DNA of 64,000 nt from an uncultured Sphingomonadales bacterium (GCA_903832325.1 CAILBC010000027.1:434001-498000), one strand, 5' to 3'; counted from the stretch's first letter, positions 1-9,266 are shown. Program-made: numbers and translations. Notes: generated by a model not told the origin, from the sequence alone.

Positions 1-56
1 ATAATCTGCCCCATCCGATCGCTGCATTGCCATCTTCGAATTCCTCGCCTCGCGCA

Positions 57-1268
57 TCAATGCCAGCACAATCCCAATTGCAAGACGGCGGTCATCGATC
101 CGATGCGAACATCGCGAGGCAGCGCAGGGTCCAGCGCAAAATCGGGTATTGCCTTCAACCATTCCTGCAGCAGCACCCGCAATTCCAGCCGAGCGAGGAA
201 GTGCCCCACGCACAAATGCGGACCGGTTGCGAACATCAAATGGTTGGCGCCCTTGCGATGGACCTGGAAATCCAGAGGATCAGTGTTTACGCGTTCGTCC
301 AGCCCAGCCAGGGCGAGGGGGCACAGCACCATGTCGCCTGTTGCCAACTGCGCGTCGCCCAATATGCAGTCTTGGGTTACCAGACGAGCGGTTGTCACCA
401 CGCCCGACATGCGGAGGACTTCGTCAATGAACGGGTCGAGCTGTGCGGCATCCTCCCGCATTTGCTGCTGAAGTGCTGGCATTTTTGCCAGCCGGCCAAA
501 CATGAAACCGGCAGCGTTCGCCACCGTGTCGAGGCCGGCGAGAAACAGCAGAAACGACATCGATTCGATTTCTTGCTGTGATAGGGGGACGCCGTCGATC
601 TGCTCGGCAAGCAGGGCGCTGACCAGATCTTCGCGCGGCATGGCCTGTCGCTCGGCAATCGTCTCGCGCAGATGTCCAATGATGGTCTGGGCAATTTCCT
701 GACGGCGTGGGCCATTGGGCGTAGCGAACCATTCGATGACGATCTCGCGAAAAATACCGATCTTTGCGGTCGGCAATCCCATCATATCCATGAACACAAG
801 AACCGGCAGAGGCATGCCGACGTCCCTCAGGAAATCGCAAGCCCCCTTGTCGCGCACAGCTTCCACCAAAGCTTTGGCGCGGTTGCGGATATCCTCTTCC
901 ATTCGCGAAATACGTTTTGGCGCAAAGTATTGCATCAGTATGCGCCGGTATGGCGTGTGCTGAGGCGGATCAAGCGTCAGCGGGATAAGCGTCGGTTGCT
1001 GCGTGGTCTTCGGCACGCCTACCCTGGCCGACGAAAACAGCGCCGAGTTTAGCAGAACTTCGCACATCAGGTCATGTCGGGTTACGACCCAGTGACCACC
1101 GTTGTGCGGCGTAAAGAACACGTCCGGTGCTTCCCGATGCAGGAAAGTCAGACCTGCTTGCGTGTCATCGGTAAGCCGGGGGTCGTCGCTCAATGCATAG
1201 AAATCCAATGGAAAAACAAGATTTTCAGGCACATGGTCCGGCACGATATCCAGGGCCGACTGTTCCAT
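57..1268 (-). CDS. Cytochrome P450 (class I, soluble)
   Basis: Cytosolic P450 monooxygenase of about 403 residues, the normal size for soluble bacterial P450s. The I-helix motif AGLDT is near residues 244-248, the K-helix ExxR (EVLR) near 283-286, and the haem loop FATGPHLCVG places the axial cysteine near 353. The frame stays open to 1451, but the ATG at 1268 is preceded by GGAG with a 7-base spacer, whereas the ATG at 1274 is too close to it, so 1268 is chosen. The gene diverges from the LuxE/LuxC-like operon across a region with a perfect inverted repeat. Expected to hydroxylate an unreactive carbon of the pathway substrate using a ferredoxin; none is adjacent, and the only intact ferredoxin in the window is at 55213. 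Substrate unknown. Confidence 0.93.
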   Translation of the reverse strand: MEQSALDIVPDHVPENLVFPLDFYALSDDPRLTDDTQAGLTFLHREAPDVFFTPHNGGHWVVTRHDLMCEVLLNSALFSSARVGVPKTTQQPTLIPLTLDPPQHTPYRRILMQYFAPKRISRMEEDIRNRAKALVEAVRDKGACDFLRDVGMPLPVLVFMDMMGLPTAKIGIFREIVIEWFATPNGPRRQEIAQTIIGHLRETIAERQAMPREDLVSALLAEQIDGVPLSQQEIESMSFLLFLAGLDTVANAAGFMFGRLAKMPALQQQMREDAAQLDPFIDEVLRMSGVVTTARLVTQDCILGDAQLATGDMVLCPLALAGLDERVNTDPLDFQVHRKGANHLMFATGPHLCVGHFLARLELRVLLQEWLKAIPDFALDPALPRDVRIGSMTAVLQLGLCWH

Positions 1269-1339
1269 GATCATGCTCCAAAATCTAATGACGTTAAAAT
1301 ACTTCTTGCCGAATCGCGATAGCTCAGTTAGCCGGAAAA

Positions 1340-1365
1340 TGATACAAGAGACTGATTTTGTATCA
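1340..1365. promoter_or_regulatory. Inverted repeat operator between P450 and LuxE-like gene
   Basis: Perfect 8-bp arms TGATACAA (1340-1347) and TTGTATCA (1358-1365) with a 10-base spacer, in the 171-bp region between the divergent starts at 1268 and 1440. Size and symmetry fit a dimeric repressor such as TetR. It differs from the TTATCTA-type motif found elsewhere in the window, so this operon pair probably has a different regulator. No regulator gene lies next to it. Confidence 0.6.
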
Positions 1366-1439
1366 CGCCGGAAATCGCCGCAAGAGTCCGGCGCGCCAGA
1401 TTGCACATGACCGCGAATACACGCTTTGGGAGATGCAGG

Positions 1440-2870
1440 ATGGCTGGCCACAGTGACACCAGGGACTTCATCTCGGACCCGGTCGAATATTTCGATTGGT
1501 CTGCCACCCGCCTGTGGTCAATGCCGCGTGCCGAACGCGAGGCGAAGCAATGGGAAGGCCTTCAAATCCGCTTTGCCGAGCTGCGTGATCGTGTTGGTTA
1601 TCTCAAGAAGCTGGCCGATCGGGATGGCATCGATTCCCTGGAAAAGATCGATGATGTAATCCCGCTCTTGTTTGAACATACCGTCTACAAATCTTACCCA
1701 GCATCACTGCTCGAACAAAATCGCTTTGGCATGATCAATGGCTGGTTGGATAAACTGACAACTGTTCCGTTGAGGCAAATCGATGTGTCGCATTGCGACA
1801 GCATCGACAGCTGGATCGCCGTGATGGACGAGCAGACCGAGCTTTGCATTCATCATTCTTCGGGCACCAGCGGCACTGTCTCGCTGTTTCCAAAGACCAA
1901 GGGCGAGTTGTCTGCATTTGGAAAGCTCTATCCATTGCGCTTTCAGGGCTTTGGCGATCCGTGCCCAAATGATGTTCAGCCAAAGGCGCATGTCGTCTGT
2001 CCCTCGTTCCGTTCGGGAAGTTCGGCGCATTTTCGTATCAACCAGGAATATTTCGAGCGTATCGCTCACGGCGATGAAGCCTTCATGCATACGGCGTTCC
2101 CCGGGCACATGAGCGCAGACGTGCTTTATCTGGCCGGGCGACTGCGGGCGGCAAAAGCACGCGGCGACCTCGATAGGCTTGAAGTACAGCCCACTCTTCT
2201 GGCGCGCCTCACCGAGTTTGAAGCCGCTAATGCGAAGCGCGCAGAACAGATGCAAAATTTCCTTGAAGAGATTACCTCGTCGTTGGCGGGCCAGCGGGTG
2301 TTCATGGCCTGTGCGCCGACCTACCTTTGGCCTTTGGCGGAAAAGGGTCTGGCAAAGGGGCGTCAGAACATCTTTGCGCCGGACTCTGTGATTTCGACCG
2401 GCGGCGGTGCCAAGGGTATGGTCTTGCCCGACGACTGGATGGAGCGGGTAATGACCTTTGCGGGCGTGAGCCGCCTTCCGTTCAATTACGCAATGACCGA
2501 AATGAACGCGAACAACATGCTGTGCGAAAATGACCACTACCATATCGCGCCATGGATCATTCCGTTCGTGCTCGATCCTGACACCAGCAAACCACTGGCG
2601 CGCACAGGCACGGTAACGGGTCGTCTGGCTTTTTATGACCTGCTTCCTGACACGCATTGGGGCGGTTTCATCAGCGGCGATGAAGTGACCATGACTTGGG
2701 ACAGCGATTGCGGCTGCGGCCGGGAAGGGCCCTTCATCGAACGGCAAATTGCTCGATACAGCGAACTGCGCGGAGGCGATGACAAGATCAGCTGTGCGGC
2801 TTCGACCGAGGCGCATGAGGAAGCAATGGACTATCTGTCTGAAATTCACGCCTCAGCAACGGCATCCTAA
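1440..2870 (+). CDS. LuxE/PaaK-like acyl adenylating enzyme
   Basis: Adenylate-forming enzyme of about 476 residues, closest by motif to LuxE acyl-protein synthetase and coenzyme F390 synthetase-like proteins rather than standard acyl-CoA ligases. Visible motifs are the ATP-binding loop HHSSGTSGT near 138-146, an NYAMTE motif in the middle, and the C-terminal signature with CGCGREGP from about 424 followed by a GGDDK segment. In Lux systems this protein activates a carboxylic acid and passes the acyl group to LuxC. The next gene is LuxC-like, so the two probably form a carboxylate-to-aldehyde reductase. ATG 1440 follows a GGGAG stretch; upstream in-frame ATGs at 1401 and 1407 are possible. 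No luciferase (luxAB) or thioesterase (luxD) gene is present. Confidence 0.85.
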   Translation: MAGHSDTRDFISDPVEYFDWSATRLWSMPRAEREAKQWEGLQIRFAELRDRVGYLKKLADRDGIDSLEKIDDVIPLLFEHTVYKSYPASLLEQNRFGMINGWLDKLTTVPLRQIDVSHCDSIDSWIAVMDEQTELCIHHSSGTSGTVSLFPKTKGELSAFGKLYPLRFQGFGDPCPNDVQPKAHVVCPSFRSGSSAHFRINQEYFERIAHGDEAFMHTAFPGHMSADVLYLAGRLRAAKARGDLDRLEVQPTLLARLTEFEAANAKRAEQMQNFLEEITSSLAGQRVFMACAPTYLWPLAEKGLAKGRQNIFAPDSVISTGGGAKGMVLPDDWMERVMTFAGVSRLPFNYAMTEMNANNMLCENDHYHIAPWIIPFVLDPDTSKPLARTGTVTGRLAFYDLLPDTHWGGFISGDEVTMTWDSDCGCGREGPFIERQIARYSELRGGDDKISCAASTEAHEEAMDYLSEIHASATAS

Positions 2871-2889
2871 TTCCTGCGAGGAACCTGAA

Positions 2890-4374
2890 ATGGCTAACAG
2901 TCCCAAGGTGAATGCAGAGCTGGAGATTGCCCCGGCGGTGATCCGCGGCCAGGTGATTGAAACCGATCTGGTCCGCTTCGGAGGCCGCAACGGCGATCTC
3001 GAATTTCTGGCGCCTGATCCGATGTCCATCCTCGGACGGCTCCCGCTCGGCAACCCAAGCCGGCTGGCCGATGTCTACGCGTTGAGTGTTGACGAGATAC
3101 TCGACTATCTCGAAGCGCTTGGCAAAGCGCTCGATGTCAGGACGAATGTCCACCTTCAACATGCTCTCAAACTCACGCTGGAAACGGCGCCGATGTCCGA
3201 GAGCCTTGTCCGACACCAATATTCCCGTCTCCCTTCGCTCTTTTTGCGCGAAGAGCTGGAAGATATGGTCTCTCAAGTCGGTCGTGACTATCTCGATGGC
3301 TGGGTTCTGGAACGGACCGCATCGCGTGGTTCAAAACGATATGTGCGGGCGTTTGGCGCGCGCGCCCTGCATATCGTAGCCGGCAATACGCCAGTGCTGT
3401 CTGCTGTCACTGTGATCCGCAATGCAGTCGCACGCGGCGATGCTATCATCAAGGCACCGTCCAACGACCCGTTCACGGGGATCGCAGTCGCGCGCACCAT
3501 GATCGACATGGCACCTGACCATCCGTTGACCAAACATGTCAGCATTGCCTATTGGAAGGGCGGCGACGAAGCCTTCGAGAGCAAGCTCTATCAGCCGCAC
3601 AACATTGAAAAGATCATTGCCTGGGGCGGCTTTTCGTCAGTCAAGCACGTGACCAAATACATTCAGCCCGGGCTCGAACTTGTCTCGTTTGACCCCAAGC
3701 GCAGCATCAGCATCATCGGGGCGGAAGCATTCGAGAGCGATGCAGCGATGGATGATGCGGCGCAGCGGGTTGCCACGGATTTCGGCGCCAACAATCAGGA
3801 AGTTTGCGCCAGCGCGCGCGTGGTTTACGTGATGTCCGGATCGGATGACGATGGCATTGCCAAAGCGGAAGAACTGGCGCGGCGCGCCTACAGCAGATTG
3901 CTGAAGTTGCCGGTCCAGATCAGCACCGCACCCAAAGGCGGGATCAATCGCGATTTGTTAAGCCACATTGACGCTGCGTCAATGCTTGACGACTTTTACA
4001 CCGTCATTGGCACGCGCCAGGGCGAGGGCGGCGTGGTCGTTTCGAAATTGCCTGAACCGGTCGATTTCGCGACAAGTCTGACCAACCGTGTGGCCAATTT
4101 CGTGCCAGTCGATTCGATCACCGATATCCTGCCGCGGGTTGATTCCTATTGCCAGACGATCGGGATCTATCCGGAATCGCTGGTGGGGAAGATCCAGGAT
4201 CAGCTGGCATTGGCTGGCGGGCAGCGCCTCGTGACGCTGGGCTATGCGGGGGCTGCAACCACTGGCTTTGGATCGCCGCAAGACGGTGTCGAGCCGGTCC
4301 GGCGTCTTTGCAAATGGATTTTCCGTGAGGAATCCGATCCGGCGGTTACGCCGGGCTTGTGGGAAATGGCGTAA
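2890..4374 (+). CDS. LuxC-like acyl-CoA/acyl reductase
   Basis: Acyl-CoA reductase of the LuxC family (PF05893 type), about 494 residues. LuxC takes an acyl group onto an active-site cysteine and reduces it with NADPH to the aldehyde. The cysteine is visible near residue 306 in NNQEVCASAR, with an aldehyde dehydrogenase-like fold ahead of it (AGNTPVLSAVT, IKAPSNDPFT). The frame is open from 2749, but ATG 2890 has GCGAGGA about 7 bases upstream and begins 20 bases after the LuxE-like stop, which fits translational coupling. Paired with the upstream gene it predicts reduction of a side-chain acid or acyl-CoA to an aldehyde. The reverse reaction, oxidation of an aldehyde to acyl-CoA, cannot be excluded. 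Confidence 0.88.
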   Translation: MANSPKVNAELEIAPAVIRGQVIETDLVRFGGRNGDLEFLAPDPMSILGRLPLGNPSRLADVYALSVDEILDYLEALGKALDVRTNVHLQHALKLTLETAPMSESLVRHQYSRLPSLFLREELEDMVSQVGRDYLDGWVLERTASRGSKRYVRAFGARALHIVAGNTPVLSAVTVIRNAVARGDAIIKAPSNDPFTGIAVARTMIDMAPDHPLTKHVSIAYWKGGDEAFESKLYQPHNIEKIIAWGGFSSVKHVTKYIQPGLELVSFDPKRSISIIGAEAFESDAAMDDAAQRVATDFGANNQEVCASARVVYVMSGSDDDGIAKAEELARRAYSRLLKLPVQISTAPKGGINRDLLSHIDAASMLDDFYTVIGTRQGEGGVVVSKLPEPVDFATSLTNRVANFVPVDSITDILPRVDSYCQTIGIYPESLVGKIQDQLALAGGQRLVTLGYAGAATTGFGSPQDGVEPVRRLCKWIFREESDPAVTPGLWEMA

Positions 4375-4391
4375 TTCAAAGGAAAACGATC

Positions 4392-5357
4392 ATGGCACAA
4401 ATTGCGTCATACGGTCCGGAAACGGCGAGCCACGAGATCATGCGCGGGGTTGACCTGTCAGGCAGATTTGCAGTCATTACCGGAGGAAGCGGCGGTCTTG
4501 GGTACGAGACTGCAAAGTCGCTGATCGCAGCAGGTGCTGATGTCTTCATCGGCGCGCGCACACCCGGCAAACTGGAAGAAGCTGCTGCTGCCTTGCGGGC
4601 CGAGTTTCCGCAACGCTTTGTCGGATACCTTCCGCTCGATCTGGCGGAGTTGGAAAGCGTTGACGCTTTTGCCGATGCCGTCCTGGCACTGGATCGCCCA
4701 ATCGATCGGTTTATTGCCAATGCCGGCATTATGGCTTGTCCACTTGAACGCAATTCGCTCGGGCTGGAACTGCAATTGGCAACAAATTATGTTGGCCACG
4801 CGGCATTGGTAAGCCGCCTGGCTTCGGCAATCTGCAAGGCGGACAAGGCGCGGGTGATCGCGGTGACTTCGTCGGGCCATCATTTTTCGGGCATCCGCTT
4901 CGAAGACCCAAATTTTGAAAACGGGACCTATGACAAGTGGGTTGCCTATGGTCAGTCGAAAACGGCCAGCGCGCTGCTCGCGCTCAAGGTGCACAGAGCA
5001 CTTTCGCCCTATGGGGTGACTGGTATCGCGGTGCATCCCGGCTTCATTCAGACCGATCTTATGCGGCATCTGTCGCGCGATGATTATGTCGCCATGCAAA
5101 GCCGCACCGATATCGAGCTACCCAAGACCCGAACTTACAAGAACGTCGAACAAGGCGCGGCAACATCGCTATTCGCTGCAACAGCGGCAGAGCTCGAGGG
5201 GCAGTTTGCTTATCTTGAGGATTGCGGCATTGCTCCACCGGCTGAGCGTCGGGATACACTGAATGGTGTCATGGCGTGGGCGACCGACCCACAGGCCGCT
5301 GATGAGCTTTGGGCCAAAGTGGAAGTCCTCGCGCATCGGCCGATGCCGTTGACCTGA
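4392..5357 (+). CDS. Short-chain dehydrogenase/reductase (retinol dehydrogenase-like)
   Basis: SDR of about 321 residues, longer than the classical 250 and similar in build to retinol dehydrogenase/WWOX-type SDRs. Cofactor motif TGGSGGLG at 30-37, NAG at 110-112, catalytic Ser near 160-161 and YGQSK with Tyr 186 and Lys 190. ATG 4392 has AAGGAAAA upstream and lies 17 bases after the LuxC-like stop. Placed after an aldehyde-producing pair, it may interconvert the aldehyde and alcohol or oxidise a ring or side-chain hydroxyl; the substrate is not evident. Confidence 0.88.
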   Translation: MAQIASYGPETASHEIMRGVDLSGRFAVITGGSGGLGYETAKSLIAAGADVFIGARTPGKLEEAAAALRAEFPQRFVGYLPLDLAELESVDAFADAVLALDRPIDRFIANAGIMACPLERNSLGLELQLATNYVGHAALVSRLASAICKADKARVIAVTSSGHHFSGIRFEDPNFENGTYDKWVAYGQSKTASALLALKVHRALSPYGVTGIAVHPGFIQTDLMRHLSRDDYVAMQSRTDIELPKTRTYKNVEQGAATSLFAATAAELEGQFAYLEDCGIAPPAERRDTLNGVMAWATDPQAADELWAKVEVLAHRPMPLT

Positions 5358-5432
5358 CCCCAGGGGTAAGAAATTCGGCACGCATGCAAGCTGCACAGAT
5401 AAACTCAGGAATTGATGAGAGGAGAAACGCCG

Positions 5433-6182
5433 GTGAACGGCCCAGACATTATCCGCAGCGACAAGGACGGGCTGGCGACACTGACGCTCAACCGTCCCGA
5501 TAAACTCAATGCGCTCAACACGCGAATGTTTCAATTGCTTGGCGAACATGTCGCAGACATTGCAAAGTCCACCGACACGATCGGCTGCGTGGTGGTTCGT
5601 GGTGCCGGTCGTTGCTTTTCCGCCGGGCATGATCTTGGTGCAATCGGCGAAGGCGAAAGCGGGGCACAGCTCAATCTGCAGGCAACGGTGATCGAGCAAC
5701 TGGCCAACTTGCCGCAGCCGGTGATCACTGCGGTGCATGGCCATTGCTACACGGGGGCTCTCGAATTGGCGCTGGCGGGTGACATCATACTTGCGTCGGC
5801 CAATGCGCGGTTTGCAGATACCCACGGGCGCTGGGGGCTAACGCCGATCTGGGGTATGAGCCAGCGCTTGCCCCGCCGGATCGGCAACGCCAAGGCACGC
5901 GAGATGATGTTTACCTGCCGCAATGTCGAGGCAGACGAAGCGGTTGCCATCGGGCTTGCCAATACGTGCTATGCAAACGAGGAATTCGATACCGAAGTCC
6001 AAAAAACGGCTGACTTGATCCTTGCCAACAGCTGGTTCAGCGCGCGGGCAAATAAGCGCTTGTTGGTCGAAACCGATGGGCTTTCGCTTTCTGCCGGGTT
6101 GGCCCATGAAACCTATCGCAACGAGGGCCATGCCCCCGATGTCGAGGCACGCATAGCCGCTTTCGCCGCGCGCAAGGCCTAG
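5433..6182 (+). CDS. Enoyl-CoA hydratase/isomerase (crotonase)
   Basis: Crotonase-superfamily protein of about 249 residues. The N-terminal NRPDKLNALN, the CoA-binding segment GRCFSAGHDLG and the oxyanion-hole region HGHCYTGALELALAGD are present. The GTG at 5433 is preferred because AGAGGAG ends about 8 bases before it; in-frame TTG 5412 and ATG 5415 overlap that ribosome site. It ends 4 bases before an acyl-CoA dehydrogenase, so hydration of an enoyl-CoA after dehydrogenation is the likely role. The usual catalytic glutamates are not obvious at both canonical positions, so hydratase versus isomerase remains open. Confidence 0.87.
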   Translation: MNGPDIIRSDKDGLATLTLNRPDKLNALNTRMFQLLGEHVADIAKSTDTIGCVVVRGAGRCFSAGHDLGAIGEGESGAQLNLQATVIEQLANLPQPVITAVHGHCYTGALELALAGDIILASANARFADTHGRWGLTPIWGMSQRLPRRIGNAKAREMMFTCRNVEADEAVAIGLANTCYANEEFDTEVQKTADLILANSWFSARANKRLLVETDGLSLSAGLAHETYRNEGHAPDVEARIAAFAARKA

Positions 6183-6186
6183 ACTG

Positions 6187-7326
6187 ATGAATCTTGATTT
6201 CAGTCCGCAGGAATTGGCATTTCGCAATGAAGTTCGTGCCTTTCTGGCAGAGCAGCTTACCCCTGAGTTTGCGTTTGCCGGGCGCAATTGTGCCGGCATC
6301 TATTGCGAGCTGCCGATTGCGCGCGACTGGTTCCGTGTCCTTGCGGCAAAGGGGTGGAGCGTACCGCATTGGCCGATCGAGTATGGGGGGACAGGTTGGA
6401 CCCCCGCACAGCATTTGATATTCAAGCAGGAAATGGCGCGCGCAGACGCGCCGCCGCTTTCGCCCAATTCAACCCACATGGTCGCCCCGGTGATCATCGC
6501 GTTTGGAACCGATGAGCAAAAGGCACACTATTTACCTCGGATCAGGTCGGGCGAGGATTGGTGGGCCCAAGGCTATTCAGAACCCAATTCGGGATCGGAT
6601 CTCGCGTCGCTGACGTTAAAGGCAGAACGCGACGGGGACTGCTATGTCCTTAACGGTTCAAAGATCTGGACCACCCACGCGCATTTTTCCAATCGCATGT
6701 TCTGCCTGGTGCGCACTGATCGCAGTGGGAAGCCGCAGCAAGGGATTTCGTTCTTGCTGTTCGACCTCGACTTACCGGGCATCGAGGTCAGTCCGATCAT
6801 TTCAATTTCTGGTGATCATGAACTCAACCAGGTGTTCTTCAACAATGTGCGAGTGCCCGTTGCTGGGTTGATCGGTCAGGAGAATGACGGATGGACAGTC
6901 GCCAAATACCTGTTGCGACACGAGCGATCCAGCATGTGGAGCCCTTTGCTCAGGGCGCGGCTCGAGCGAATCAAGGCGCAATCAGCAGGATGTGATCCTG
7001 CCTTGCAGCTTAGAATTGCGAGGGCCGACATGCGACTATCCGCGCTCGAAGTCAGCGAACTGCGCATGCTGTTTGAAGAGATGGATGAAACGCGCTCGTC
7101 GCTGATGTCATCGATTTCAAAAGTTAGCGGTACGGAATTGCGCCAGGAGATCACCGAGCTGGGCGTCAGTCTTGCCGGCCGTGACGCGATCAGGATGCCC
7201 GATCGGCCCGAACAGACTGGGCGAGGCGTGGCCGTTGCGACATATTTGAACGACCGCGCGGCGTCGATCTATGCCGGAGCCAATGAGGTCCAGCGCGACA
7301 TCATTGCCAAGATCATGTTGCGCTGA
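6187..7326 (+). CDS. Acyl-CoA dehydrogenase, large-type subunit
   Basis: Flavin acyl-CoA dehydrogenase of 379 residues with the FAD/substrate motif QGYSEPNSGSDLAS in the middle domain and the C-terminal block IYAGANEVQRDIIAK. Directly followed, 12 bases on, by a second dehydrogenase of the small type. Such adjacent dissimilar pairs are characteristic of the alpha2beta2 heterotetrameric acyl-CoA dehydrogenases of steroid side-chain degradation (FadE26-FadE27 and FadE28-FadE29 in Mycobacterium). Expected to introduce the alpha-beta double bond into a bulky acyl-CoA thioester. The pairing is inferred from gene order and sequence type. Confidence 0.93.
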   Translation: MNLDFSPQELAFRNEVRAFLAEQLTPEFAFAGRNCAGIYCELPIARDWFRVLAAKGWSVPHWPIEYGGTGWTPAQHLIFKQEMARADAPPLSPNSTHMVAPVIIAFGTDEQKAHYLPRIRSGEDWWAQGYSEPNSGSDLASLTLKAERDGDCYVLNGSKIWTTHAHFSNRMFCLVRTDRSGKPQQGISFLLFDLDLPGIEVSPIISISGDHELNQVFFNNVRVPVAGLIGQENDGWTVAKYLLRHERSSMWSPLLRARLERIKAQSAGCDPALQLRIARADMRLSALEVSELRMLFEEMDETRSSLMSSISKVSGTELRQEITELGVSLAGRDAIRMPDRPEQTGRGVAVATYLNDRAASIYAGANEVQRDIIAKIMLR

Positions 7327-7338
7327 GGGCTCTGCATC

Positions 7339-8481
7339 ATGGATTTCACATTTACCGAAGAGCAGCAGATGCTCCGCGCCAGCCTGCGAAGGTTTCTGGC
7401 GGATCGCTACCCGTTTGATCAGCGGCTCGCTGCCTCGCGCAGCGCAAACGGCCTTCCGTCCGGGGTATGGGCTGCTCTGGCTAACGAGTTGGGACTGTTG
7501 AGCGTCGGCTTGCCCGAAGATCACGGCGGGCTTGGTGGCGGCGCGGTCGATCACATGATCATTATGGAAGAGTTGGGGCGCGTGGTTGCGCTGGAGCCCT
7601 ATCTGGAAACGATCGTGATCGGCGCCGAATTGCTGTCTCGCTGCGGCGGAACCACGGCGCAAGGCGTGCTCGCTGGGGTTGTTTCCGGAGAAATTTTGCT
7701 GGCAAGCGCCTTTGCCGAGGCAGGAACTGAACTGGACTTATCGCACATTGCGACCAGAGCAGAACGCAAAGGCGAGGGCTGGCGATTGTCCGGGCGCAAG
7801 ACGCTGGTCACTGGTGCACCCTGGGCGTCTCAGCTGCTGATTGCTGCACGAACCAGTGGTGCAAGCGGTGATGCCTCTGGAATTTCCCTGTTTTTGGTCG
7901 ACCCGGCGCTGCCGGGGATCACGCTGGATTGTTGTGCGACAATCGATGGAAGGCGGGCCGCGGACATCGCCTTTGATGACGTGCACCTGGCTGCAGAGGC
8001 GCTGTTAGGCGAGGAGGGCAAGGCCCTGCCATTGCTCGACGAAGTGACTGACCGCGCGATCGCCGCGTTGTGTGCAGAAGCGGTCGGCGCGATGGGACAC
8101 CTGCTCGAAGCCACCGTGGCCTATACCAGCGACCGCAAGCAGTTCGGCAGGGATCTCGCATCTTTTCAGGTGGTGCGGCACAGGATGGCCGACATGCTGA
8201 TCGAGATCGAGCTCGCGACGTCAGCTGTCTACATGTCCACCGTCAGGCTGGACGGACCGGCCCAGGTGCGGAAGCTTGCGGCATCTGCTGCAAAGGCAGT
8301 GGTCTGTGCCGCCGCCCGCTTTGTCGGGCAAAGTGCGGTCCAGTTGCATGGCGCCATGGGAATGACCGATGAGCTGGATATCGGACATTATTTCAAGCGT
8401 TTGATGGTAATTTCTGCAGCGTTCGGGGATGCTGACGCGCATTGCGCACGCTATCTTTCGCTGTCCGTCGACAAAGGCTGA
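7339..8481 (+). CDS. Acyl-CoA dehydrogenase, small-type partner subunit
   Basis: Acyl-CoA dehydrogenase-like protein of 380 residues beginning MDFTFTEEQQMLR. The C-terminal domain carries FVGQSAVQLHGAMGMTDEL and ends without the EIQ/EVQ block of the preceding gene, as in the partner subunits of heteromeric steroid dehydrogenases. It shares this signature with 9267-10292 and 13996-15138. Last gene of the 1.4-8.5 kb operon. Likely forms a mixed tetramer with the product of 6187-7326. Confidence 0.92.
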   Translation: MDFTFTEEQQMLRASLRRFLADRYPFDQRLAASRSANGLPSGVWAALANELGLLSVGLPEDHGGLGGGAVDHMIIMEELGRVVALEPYLETIVIGAELLSRCGGTTAQGVLAGVVSGEILLASAFAEAGTELDLSHIATRAERKGEGWRLSGRKTLVTGAPWASQLLIAARTSGASGDASGISLFLVDPALPGITLDCCATIDGRRAADIAFDDVHLAAEALLGEEGKALPLLDEVTDRAIAALCAEAVGAMGHLLEATVAYTSDRKQFGRDLASFQVVRHRMADMLIEIELATSAVYMSTVRLDGPAQVRKLAASAAKAVVCAAARFVGQSAVQLHGAMGMTDELDIGHYFKRLMVISAAFGDADAHCARYLSLSVDKG

Positions 8482-8539
8482 GCCTCGCGTGCGCAAGGCT
8501 GGTTCCTGCTTCGGCAACCAAACACGATGGGGAGCTGGG

Positions 8540-9218
8540 CATGGCCGATGAGACTTTGAAACTGGTCTGAGATGGCAAGTCTGCCACCAGGCGCGGGTCC
8601 GTCTCCCAGGGCAGCGCGCTTTTGAACCAGGCCTGGAAGCAGTTGTCCGCGTCCTGACGCGCGAACACCAGTGCGCCTCGCGACTTGTTCATGGATTGAA
8701 CCATGGGCCGTGGACCCCAGCTACGATCGCGCAGCGTCGCTGCGTTGACGACATCGATCCGCTCGCCGTTCACGACCAGCGAGCCGTTCATCACCCCCGA
8801 CTGTTCGAAATGGCCAATCTTCACAGACTCGCCAACTTCGCCAACAAACTCCGAAAGGCCTTCATTCGCCTCGCCCTCGCTGGCGAGCATTGCATGGGGC
8901 GCGCGGTCGGCCGTAAAAGTGAGATCGAACGCGCAGCCTTCAGCATTGTAGATGTGGCGATGGCGTTTGAGCGGTTCGATCATCTGCAAGGTCAGCCCGT
9001 TCGGTAGCACGACATCAAACATATCCGCGCCAGACGGGATCGGCATGTTCCACGCCCAGCCGCATTGGTAGCAGCCGAAGCGAGTGCGTTGTTCCGATGA
9101 CGCACCAATGGGGAAAGCCCGATCCTGCCGGCCAATCAAGGACCGTGCCGCTTTCCGGCGGATCGTTTAGTGGGTTCCTTGTTTCGCTTGGCCAATATTT
9201 CGCGTCGACCAATTTCAT
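8540..9218 (-). pseudogene. Decayed AttH/hydroxyneurosporene synthase-like protein
   Basis: The N-terminus reads from ATG 9218 (MKLVDAKYWPSETRN) and runs to about 9150, where the coding frame shifts by one base; the homologous-looking protein then continues (RSLIGRQDRAFPIGA) to about 8540. The core contains the signature DRSWGPRP preceded by VVNGERIDVV, typical of lipocalin-like proteins often found near acyl-CoA dehydrogenase clusters. The 3' end runs into unrelated sequence just before the acyl-CoA dehydrogenase stop at 8481. Frameshift plus truncation make it non-functional. The family assignment rests on one motif and is tentative. The rest of 8482-9266 shows nothing else. Confidence 0.6.
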
Positions 9219-9266
9219 GCCGCATCAGTCCGCGATCCCGGTCGCCGTGCGCGCGAAGTGAATGAG

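Noticed and set aside
1268..1451. P450 start at 1451 giving a 464-residue protein
   Set aside because: The extra 61 residues are basic and low-complexity, overlap the divergent gene and its operator, and ATG 1268 has a proper ribosome site.
1440..4374. Bioluminescence (lux) operon
   Set aside because: Only LuxE- and LuxC-like proteins are present; there is no luxA, luxB or luxD, and the neighbours are catabolic.
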